NCBI GenBank assembly: GCA_964562685.1
Contig: CAZLUP010000002.1
Coordinates: 112,139 to 176,138, forward strand
Source of the DNA: Stanieria sp964562685
Lineage (GTDB): Bacteria; Cyanobacteriota; Cyanobacteriia; Cyanobacteriales; Xenococcaceae
Direction of reading: 5' to 3'
Length of the DNA: 64,000 nucleotides
Part shown: in pieces, positions 1-6,426 of the stretch
How positions within the stretch are numbered: the stretch's first letter is position 1
Layout of the letters: every line of letters begins with the position of its first letter
Program-made: the position numbers and the translations under genes
Notes under the pieces: generated by a model
Database searches by the model: none
What the model saw: only the letters and a program-made list of their open reading frames with translations
Told to the model about the DNA's origin: nothing

Positions 1-1116
1 CTTTACGGACAACCAGGAAATCCCAACCCCCCGACAGTTGCCCAAATGCTGGAAAAAACTCTTGCCCTCGATAAATTCAGCAATGCGGAAGATGGGTTCA
101 TGGTGGTGTTGGAAGAAGAAGGTTCGGATAATTTTCCCAATGATAACAATGGTACAGGAGCAATTGAAGCGGTACTACGGGCAGATGAAGCCATTGGTGT
201 GGCACAAAATTTCGTCAACAATGTCGATCCTAATACTTTAGTTCTTACGGCTGCTGATAGCGATGCTGGAGGGTTGGAAGTAGTTGATGTGGACAAAGAT
301 AGCAATACCGTCGGGACAATTCCCAAGCAGCCTACCCTATCCGCATTTGGCGATGAGGCTGATGGCATTGAAGTTCCTCTCGATGGACAAACGGGTAATG
401 ACACTGCACCTTTTGTCACTGGTGCGCCCGATGCGAATGGAGATATTTTTAATTTTGGTCTGAGTTTTGTCGGTACTCCTGACTTTGCAGGTAGTATTGT
501 TTCCAAAGCTTATGGGTTAAATGCCGATCAACTGTCTTCGACTGTGGACAACACCGATATGTACCGTCTGATGTACAAAACTCTCTTTGGGGTTGAACCA
601 GAAGAGGTTGCTAGTGGCGAGGAAGATACGGGTTTTGAACCCATTTTCGGGACTATCGAGGCAGATGTCATTGAAGTAGCAGGGACAAATCAGTTAGTTT
701 TTGCTGGTGACGGTGACGATCTAATTGATCTATTTGCCAGTGAAGGCGGTAATCGTGCCTATGGTGGTAGTGGGGATGATACCTTTATTTTGGGTAAAAG
801 CGATCGCTTAGTGGGAGATGAGGGTGCAGATCGTTTTTTTACTACTTCTGGTGGAGATAATGTAATGACTGGTGGTACAAAAAGCGACCAGTTTTGGATT
901 GCTGTGGCTCAATTTCCCGATACTGCTAACATTATTACTGATTTTACCAGTGGTGAAGATGTCCTCGGTCTAGCTGGTTTAAGTATTGGTTTTGAGGATT
1001 TAAGTATCACTCAAGATAATAGTCATACTTTAATTGGTACGAGCGATCGCAATTTAGCTATTTTACTTAATTTTGATTCGGCAAATTTAACTGTTGATAA
1101 TTTTGTCTTTGTCTAG
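1..1116 (+). CDS. Alkaline phosphatase-like protein with RTX-like C-terminus (5' partial)
   Basis: The reading frame is open from base 1, so the gene starts before the window; about 371 residues are visible. Positions 91-330 code for a stretch resembling the C-terminal core of PhoA-type alkaline phosphatases: a GFMVVLEEEGSD segment, DEAIGVA, then NTLVLTAADSDAGGLEV, which lines up with the family's TADHETGG motif. The family's metal-binding His of that motif is Ser here. From about base 650 onward there are glycine/aspartate-rich stretches (GDGDD, GGSGDD, GDEGAD) as in calcium-binding RTX beta-roll repeats, typical of secreted cyanobacterial phosphatases exported by type I secretion. Role inferred: extracellular phosphate scavenging. 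The missing N-terminus prevents checking the nucleophile Ser. Confidence 0.75.
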   Translation, partial: LYGQPGNPNPPTVAQMLEKTLALDKFSNAEDGFMVVLEEEGSDNFPNDNNGTGAIEAVLRADEAIGVAQNFVNNVDPNTLVLTAADSDAGGLEVVDVDKDSNTVGTIPKQPTLSAFGDEADGIEVPLDGQTGNDTAPFVTGAPDANGDIFNFGLSFVGTPDFAGSIVSKAYGLNADQLSSTVDNTDMYRLMYKTLFGVEPEEVASGEEDTGFEPIFGTIEADVIEVAGTNQLVFAGDGDDLIDLFASEGGNRAYGGSGDDTFILGKSDRLVGDEGADRFFTTSGGDNVMTGGTKSDQFWIAVAQFPDTANIITDFTSGEDVLGLAGLSIGFEDLSITQDNSHTLIGTSDRNLAILLNFDSANLTVDNFVFV

Positions 1117-1144
1117 CAGCAAAATTTTAGATTGGAGAAATTTT

Positions 1145-1204
1145 AGAGTGCAATCATTGGTTAGAATTCTCAAAACTGAATTTCTACCACTGCACTCTTT
1201 TTTG
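1145..1204 (+). terminator. Probable intrinsic terminator after the phosphatase gene
   Basis: AGAGTGCA (1145-1152) pairs with TGCACTCT (1191-1198), with further partial pairing inside the loop, and is followed by a T run to 1204. It lies 29 bases after the stop codon. The rest of the 1117-1421 gap shows no gene; only AT-rich sequence and a TATAAT at 1414-1419 just before the next start. Confidence 0.7.
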
Positions 1205-1421
1205 AGCAAAAATATCGATTGATCTAGCAATGGCTAGAGATTGAGTATGTCTAGAGCAAAGGTGATTGGATTGGAATTAAAGTGCAATTTCGTTGTTTTG
1301 CTTAATTTTATTGAAGCCAAAGTTAAAAATTTAGTAAAAACTAATAGAGTTTACTAATTATGCAAGTATTTTAAGGAACTATAAGAAGCAGACTTAGAGT
1401 TTAATTAAATAGATATAATGC

Positions 1422-2027
1422 ATGAACATGGCTAATAAAGCTTTGATTTTAGTAGGATATCAAAATGATTATTTGGGTAAAAATGGGATATTACGTCAAG
1501 TCGTTGAAGAATCTTCTAAACTTAATAATTTAATTGCTAATACTGTTGATTTAATTCAAAACTTACCTGATTCCGTTTTAATTGTTTCTACACCGATTAC
1601 TTTTACTGCTAATTATGAAGAGTTAATTGAACCCATTGGTATTTTAAAAAACATCAAAGAAATTGGTGCTTTACAAGCTGGAACTGAAGGGGTAGAAGTG
1701 ATCGAAGAATTACTACCTTTTGCTGACAAAATTGTAGAAGTAAAGGGAAAACGAGGTTTTAATGCGTTTGCTTATACTGATTTACATTTAATCCTTCAGC
1801 AAAGAAATATCACTGAGGTAATAGTAGCAGGTCTAATTACATCAGTTTGTGTTGATTCTACAGGTCGCGCTGCTCATGAATTAGGTTATAAGGTTTCTAT
1901 TTTATCTGATTGTACTGCTGCTAGAACTGTATTTGAACAAGAATTTTATTGCGAAAATATTTTTCCTGTGTATGCTGAGGTTATTACTCACAAAGAACTT
2001 TTATCTAGCTTGCAGGTAGTCTTATGA
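1422..2027 (+). CDS. Isochorismatase-family (cysteine hydrolase-like) protein
   Basis: A 201-residue protein with the isochorismatase-like fold. The N-terminal strand reads ALILVGYQNDY where active members have the catalytic Asp in a DMQNDF-type motif; Gly12 stands at the Asp position. The other expected catalytic residues are present: Lys110 in KRGFNAF and Cys143 in SVCVDS. Its stop overlaps the start of the following PAS-GGDEF-EAL gene by four bases (ATGA), which implies translational coupling and a shared transcript. Substrate unknown. Without the Asp, amidase chemistry is doubtful and a sensory or regulatory role with the c-di-GMP enzyme is possible (inference). A second in-frame ATG at 1428 may be the true start, giving MANKALIL. 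Confidence 0.85.
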   Translation: MNMANKALILVGYQNDYLGKNGILRQVVEESSKLNNLIANTVDLIQNLPDSVLIVSTPITFTANYEELIEPIGILKNIKEIGALQAGTEGVEVIEELLPFADKIVEVKGKRGFNAFAYTDLHLILQQRNITEVIVAGLITSVCVDSTGRAAHELGYKVSILSDCTAARTVFEQEFYCENIFPVYAEVITHKELLSSLQVVL

Positions 2028-3793
2028 CATCAGGTCAACCAACTCCTGATGAAATTAATACTCAAATTCAATACCGTTTGATTGAGAAACTAGCTGCATC
2101 AGAACGGCGTTATCGTCAATTGATAGAAAGTCTGCGAGAAATAGTTTTCAATATCAATCAAGAAGGAAAAATTACCTTTTTAAATCAGGCTTGGCTAGAA
2201 ACTTTAGGCTATAATTTGTCAGAATCTATCGGACTATCTTTTATCCAATTTCTGTCACCTTCAGAACAAGAAAAAGGGAAATTAATCTTAGTAGAAATTT
2301 TAAAGCACAAACAAACAATTAAACAAGAATTGCTTTTTAAACATCAAAGCAACAAAATTGTTTGGTTAGAATTATCCGCCAAACCCAATGAAGAAGGCGG
2401 CGCATCGGGAACTTTAACTGATGTTACTGAACGAAAACAAGCGATCGCAAAACTGGAATATATTGCTTATCATGATAATTTAACTGGCTTATACAATCGA
2501 CTGGCTTTTACTGAAGAACTAGAACAAGAAATTAAAAGAAGTAAGCAAGGTTCTCAGACAATTTTTGCAGTCTTATTTTTAGATTTAGATGGATTTAAAT
2601 TAATTAATGATAGTTTAGGGCATTTAATTGGAGATTTATTGCTCATTGCTGTGGCTAAACGTCTGCAAAGTTGTTTAAAAGCAACTGATACAATTGCCCG
2701 ATTTGGAGGAGATGAATTTACTATTTTACTCTCTAATATTAAGGATATTAGTTACCCTATTCAAATTGCCAAAAGAGTTCATCAAGTTCTCAAACAACCA
2801 TTTAATTTACGAGAACATCAAGTATTTATTTCTACTAGTATTGGTATAGTTTTAAGTACTACTGAAGGGAAAACGGCAGAAGATTTTTTGCGGAATGCAG
2901 ATATTGCTCTTTATCAAGCCAAAACTCAGGGGAAAGCAATTTATGAAATTTTCGATCATAAAATGCACGCTCAAACTGTAGAAAGATTGAATTTAGAAAC
3001 TTATCTTTGGCAAGCTTTAGAAAGGGACGAATTTGAAGTTTATTATCAGCCCATAATTAGTTTAATCGATCAGCAAATTGTTGGTTTTGAAGCTTTAGTC
3101 CGTTGGCATCATTTTAATCAAGGTGTAATTGCTCCAGCTAAGTTTATTCCAGTTGCAGAAGAAACAGGACTAATTTTAGATTTAGGTTGGTGGGTATTTC
3201 GTCAAGCCTGTCAGCAAATGAAAAAATGGCAAAAAGAATTTCCTCAATGTCAATCTTGTTATGTAAGTATAAATTTATCTATTAAACAATTTTCCCAGCC
3301 AAATTTACTGATAGAAATTGAAAAAATTTTGGCTGAAGTTGGTTTAGAAAAAGCTCAATTGAAACTTGAAATTACTGAAAGTATTATTATGAGTAATACT
3401 GAGGTAAATGAGCAAAATTTAAAGCAGTTAAAAGACCTTGGTATTCAACTGAGTATCGATGATTTTGGTACAGGCTACTCTTCTCTAAGTTATTTGCATC
3501 GTTTTCCTTTAAATACTCTTAAAATCGATCGCTCTTTTATCAATACCATTGCTCAAGAAGGCATCAATCAAGAAATAGTTGAAGTAATTATTGTTTTAGC
3601 TCATAAACTAGGCATGGATGTAGTTGCTGAAGGAGTAGAAACGACAGAACAATATCAACAACTTTCGCTACTTGGTTGCGATCAAGTGCAAGGCTATTTC
3701 TATTCGCCACCAATATCAGCTAATGGAGTAACTCAATTATTATCTTCTCCTACTCCATCCAACTATTTAAACCGAACTAAATTAACTCGATAG
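2024..3793 (+). CDS. PAS-GGDEF-EAL protein (cyclic-di-GMP synthesis/degradation)
   Basis: A 589-residue soluble signalling protein. A PAS domain covers about residues 20-135 (ERRYRQLIESL...DVTERKQ). The GGDEF domain follows with an intact RFGGDEF motif near residue 229. The EAL domain runs from about 325 to the end with GFEALVRW, LKLEITES, IDDFGTGYSSL, LKIDRSF and VVAEGVET, so all usual metal and substrate residues appear present. No membrane segment is seen. It is translationally coupled to the upstream isochorismatase-like gene. Both diguanylate cyclase and phosphodiesterase activities are possible; which dominates cannot be told. Its 3' end overlaps the convergent S4-domain gene by 31 bases. 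Confidence 0.93.
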   Translation: MTSGQPTPDEINTQIQYRLIEKLAASERRYRQLIESLREIVFNINQEGKITFLNQAWLETLGYNLSESIGLSFIQFLSPSEQEKGKLILVEILKHKQTIKQELLFKHQSNKIVWLELSAKPNEEGGASGTLTDVTERKQAIAKLEYIAYHDNLTGLYNRLAFTEELEQEIKRSKQGSQTIFAVLFLDLDGFKLINDSLGHLIGDLLLIAVAKRLQSCLKATDTIARFGGDEFTILLSNIKDISYPIQIAKRVHQVLKQPFNLREHQVFISTSIGIVLSTTEGKTAEDFLRNADIALYQAKTQGKAIYEIFDHKMHAQTVERLNLETYLWQALERDEFEVYYQPIISLIDQQIVGFEALVRWHHFNQGVIAPAKFIPVAEETGLILDLGWWVFRQACQQMKKWQKEFPQCQSCYVSINLSIKQFSQPNLLIEIEKILAEVGLEKAQLKLEITESIIMSNTEVNEQNLKQLKDLGIQLSIDDFGTGYSSLSYLHRFPLNTLKIDRSFINTIAQEGINQEIVEVIIVLAHKLGMDVVAEGVETTEQYQQLSLLGCDQVQGYFYSPPISANGVTQLLSSPTPSNYLNRTKLTR

Positions 3794-4542
3794 CGTTGTT
3801 TTTTAGTTACGGCAACTTCTCGTACTTCCAATCTTCCCTTGCCACTAACAGAAATTAAATCTCCAGCTTTGACACTGTAACTAGGTTGAGTAATTTCCTT
3901 CCAATTGACTCGAACATCACCACCAGAGATTGCCTCAGCCATTTTACTACGAGACATCCCAAAACCAGCAGATGCGATCGCATCTAAACGCATCGATGCT
4001 TCTACGGTAGTCATTTCTTTTTTCTGAGGCGGACGAACTTTTAGTTCACTCAAATCAATTCGTTGAGTTTTGACAGGAACCGAACGTACTTGCGTCAAAG
4101 AAGTTTCGAGAAATTCGACCATTTCAGGAACAACAATTACCTGTGCGCCTCTTTCTCCTAAAACTAAGATATCTCCTACCTTATCTCTAACTATCCCCGT
4201 ACCTAGAATTGCTCCTAAAAAATCTCGATGAGTAGCAGGATCGAACAGAAAATTACCTGCAATATCCAAAGCAACTAAATTAATTTGCGATTGATCTATA
4301 GGAATATCTTGACGAGCAATACCCAATCTTTGTCTTTCTGCTTGCGGATAACCACCCCAAGCTAAAATTTCTACTTCGGTTAACTTGCTAAAAATTGCTT
4401 GGGTTTCAATCAATACAGGTGGTGAAAGAAAATCAGTCAAAACTACTTCCCAAGTCTTGATTGCTTGCTCTGCTTTATCAATAATACGAGCAACTTCTTC
4501 TCTATTTTCTACCCCTGCTAATAATTCTTCTCTTGGCAACAT
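3763..4542 (-). CDS. Photosystem II S4 domain protein (YlmH-like RNA-binding protein)
   Basis: The 259-residue product matches the cyanobacterial/plastid family of S4-domain proteins annotated as photosystem II S4 domain proteins, related to YlmH. The N-terminal two thirds (MLPREELLAG...LVALDI) form the conserved family region. The C-terminal S4 RNA-binding domain lies near residues 180-245 (MRLDAIASAGFGMSRSKMAEAI...GDVRVNW...V..GD.I). Role in the family is poorly defined, with RNA or ribosome binding expected. The 3' end overlaps the PAS-GGDEF-EAL gene by 31 bases on the opposite strand. Confidence 0.88.
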   Translation of the reverse strand: MLPREELLAGVENREEVARIIDKAEQAIKTWEVVLTDFLSPPVLIETQAIFSKLTEVEILAWGGYPQAERQRLGIARQDIPIDQSQINLVALDIAGNFLFDPATHRDFLGAILGTGIVRDKVGDILVLGERGAQVIVVPEMVEFLETSLTQVRSVPVKTQRIDLSELKVRPPQKKEMTTVEASMRLDAIASAGFGMSRSKMAEAISGGDVRVNWKEITQPSYSVKAGDLISVSGKGRLEVREVAVTKKQRYRVNLVRFK

Positions 4543-4744
4543 GAAGTCTGTTAATTACCTTTAATTATTTTGAGCAAACTAATTTTTTATTCAGTTGAAT
4601 AAAACCTATTGTTATTCACAACAAATAGCAGGCTAGCTCTCTACTAACTTCTGCTCTCAATTTAAAACTACTGTAAGAAATTTTACTGACACCTTTTTGA
4701 TTGTAACTATTTTTCCCCTTTTCTCCCCTGCTTCTGAAGCACCC

Positions 4745-4775
4745 GTAGTATGGTTAATTCATGAATTACCCCTAC
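4745..4775. repeat. Palindromic intergenic repeat with GTA...CCCCTAC ends
   Basis: A near-palindrome centred on TTAATTCATGAATTA, bounded by GTA at the left and CCCCTAC at the right. The same border pattern occurs at 6116-6143 and 22720-22749. It lies at the 3' end of the minus-strand gene beginning at 5278 and includes that gene's stop codon. Confidence 0.5.
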
Positions 4776-5278
4776 TCAGTTTCATAACCTTGCAGATTTT
4801 CAGGTTCAAACTGACGTAAAATTTTAGTGGCTTGATTTTTTAAACTTTCTGAACCTTGGACAACTATTAAATATTTACCTGCATCCAAACGATTGCGATA
4901 AGGCAAAGCATCACCACTACCCGTACTTAAACCTACGCCACCACCAACAAAAATACTACCCATTGCCCCGCCAATAGCACCTAAAATTCCACCAACGATG
5001 TGATTACCTGGTTCTCCTGCCCAATCCAAAGTATCTAGTCCAGTAATAAGATTAAATAAATAACCAGCAGCAAAACCAAAGGGAACTAGCCAATAAGCCA
5101 TTAAAATCGCCCTTTTTTTCGCTTGTTGCATCGGATTGATGAAACCAAACTCATCGGCAGTTTTATAACCCTTGCCCAAAATGGTAATTTGCTCTTTGGG
5201 AAGATTTGCTTTTTCTAATGCTGTGTAAGCCTCCTCTGCTTTAATGCGATCGGATAATACAGCAACTAAATAGTTCAT
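4772..5278 (-). CDS. Conserved membrane protein with glycine-rich domain, function unknown
   Basis: A 168-residue protein. The N-terminal 40 residues (MNYLVAVLSDRIKAEEAYTALEKANL) look like a small ferredoxin-like alpha/beta domain found in general stress proteins. Next come a hydrophobic segment at about 60-80 and a glycine-rich stretch near 92-118 (GGILGAIGGAMGSIFVGGGVG), as in membrane-associated glycine-zipper proteins. The C-terminus (KYLIVVQGSESLKNQATKIL) resembles the end of an alpha/beta sensor domain. I do not recognise a specific function; stress or membrane association is inference. It is divergent from msrB. Confidence 0.75.
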   Translation of the reverse strand: MNYLVAVLSDRIKAEEAYTALEKANLPKEQITILGKGYKTADEFGFINPMQQAKKRAILMAYWLVPFGFAAGYLFNLITGLDTLDWAGEPGNHIVGGILGAIGGAMGSIFVGGGVGLSTGSGDALPYRNRLDAGKYLIVVQGSESLKNQATKILRQFEPENLQGYETE

Positions 5279-5408
5279 TTTATCTTGTTCGGTTTACAGT
5301 AATACACTTCACTTAGATTATCGGTCACCTTGACTAGAAGATGAATTTGAATAAGTTTAATATGAAGATATGTAAATTTTAGCAATCTTTCTATAATCAA
5401 GAGGATTT

Positions 5409-5834
5409 ATGGCAACTTCTAAGCAAGAATTTGAAATTAATAAAACTGAACAAGAATGGCAAGAAATCCTAACTCCAGAACAGTTTCGAGTATTACGTAA
5501 ACATGGCACCGAAAGAGCAGGTACAAGTCCCTTAGATAAAAATTATGACGAAGGGACTTATGTTTGTGCTGGCTGCGGTCAACCTTTATTTACGTCCGAG
5601 ACAAAATACAATAGTGGTACGGGATGGCCCAGTTTTTATGCACCTATAGAAGGGGCAATTGAAACTTCGATTGACCGCTCTTTATTTATGACTAGAGTGG
5701 AAGTACATTGCAGTCGTTGTGGTGGACATTTAGGACACGTATTTAATGATGGCCCTCGTCCAACTGGTCAACGTTATTGTATGAATGGTGTTGCGCTAGA
5801 TTTCACACCTCAATCAGAAGTAAATAACGATTAG
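5409..5834 (+). CDS. msrB: Peptide-methionine (R)-S-oxide reductase
   Basis: MsrB reduces methionine-R-sulfoxide in oxidised proteins. The 141-residue product has the full family signature: zinc ligands in CAGC (Cys53, Cys56) and CSRC (Cys101, Cys104), the SGTGWPSF substrate loop, HLGHVF, and the catalytic Cys124 in RYCMNG. The length is normal for the cytosolic enzyme, with no signal peptide. An AAGAGGAT sequence just before the ATG serves as ribosome binding site. The gene stands alone, transcribed away from the membrane protein gene. Confidence 0.96.
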   Translation: MATSKQEFEINKTEQEWQEILTPEQFRVLRKHGTERAGTSPLDKNYDEGTYVCAGCGQPLFTSETKYNSGTGWPSFYAPIEGAIETSIDRSLFMTRVEVHCSRCGGHLGHVFNDGPRPTGQRYCMNGVALDFTPQSEVNND

Positions 5835-5887
5835 CTTACGGTGAAATATTTATAGCAGCCGAATTATAGGTTAGGACAAAGTATTTA

Positions 5888-5966
5888 ACGTAGGGGCGGG
5901 GCGTATTAACCCTGGAGGGAACTTCCAGGGACAGCCCCTTGCGAATGACCATTCGCCCTTGCAAAG
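5888..5966. repeat. Cluster of nested hairpins, intergenic repeat
   Basis: GGGGC (5898-5902) pairs with GCCCC (5934-5938) around an inner stem CCCTGGA (5910-5916) / TCCAGGG (5924-5930). A second small palindrome, GCGAAT/ATTCGC, follows directly. No reading frame is supported. This is part of a 590-base gap between msrB and clpC that is filled by such hairpins. Confidence 0.55.
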
Positions 5967-6024
5967 TTCATGCGTCCTGATCCTTCGACGACTATACATT
6001 ACCAGTAAAGTTAGATTGTAAAGT

Positions 6025-6048
6025 AAGGGTGTATTTCTATACGCCCTT
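6025..6048. repeat. Hairpin repeat
   Basis: AAGGGTGTAT pairs with ATACGCCCTT (one G-T pair) around a TTCT loop. It is preceded by GTAAGGG, like the neighbouring palindromes. Confidence 0.5.
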
Positions 6049-6115
6049 GAGAAAATATAGTTTAAAGCGACTATTTTAGTATAGCCCTACGTATTTAGGT
6101 TAGGACAAAAATTTT

Positions 6116-6143
6116 GTAAGGGCGAACCGCCGTTCGCCCCTAC
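6116..6143. repeat. Palindromic intergenic repeat, GTA...CCCCTAC type
   Basis: GGGCGAAC (6120-6127) and GTTCGCCC (6132-6139) form a perfect 8-bp stem around CGCC, bordered by GTA and CCTAC. It has the same design as 22720-22749. Confidence 0.6.
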
Positions 6144-6316
6144 GATTTACAATAATGTCCGAATCTTTTTATGTACTGCTATAGGATTAAATCAATGTAA
6201 AATTTACTAAATCATTTGGGCATCTTAAGAATAGTGGCTGAGCTCATGGGGTGACAACGCACTCAAAAGGATGAGAGTATAAGCTTTTTAGCTCTCAAAC
6301 CCTGTTGATAAGCAGT

Positions 6317-6352
6317 GCGATCGCATTTTAAATTTTCAGGTAGAGCGATCGC
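6317..6352. repeat. Paired HIP1 octamers able to form a hairpin
   Basis: Two GCGATCGC copies (6317-6324 and 6345-6352) are separated by 20 bases. HIP1 is its own reverse complement, so the two copies can pair as arms of a hairpin. They lie 20-56 bases beyond the clpC terminator. Confidence 0.5.
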
Positions 6353-6372
6353 TTTCTAGTTGTATTTAAACC

Positions 6373-6403
6373 AAAAAAAAATTGGTGGGATAACACCCAC
6401 CAA
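6373..6403 (-). terminator. Intrinsic terminator of the clpC paralogue
   Basis: On the minus strand TTGGTGGG pairs with CCCACCAA around a 6-base loop (6382-6403) and is followed directly by nine T (6373-6381). It starts 24 bases after the stop codon of the ClpC gene. Confidence 0.9.
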
Positions 6404-6426
6404 CCAAAATTTCACTTGAATTAATA

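Noticed and set aside
3..506. Long open frame on the minus strand opposite the phosphatase gene
   Set aside because: It mirrors a well-supported coding frame, is low-complexity Ser/Thr/Pro-rich, and lacks any start context.
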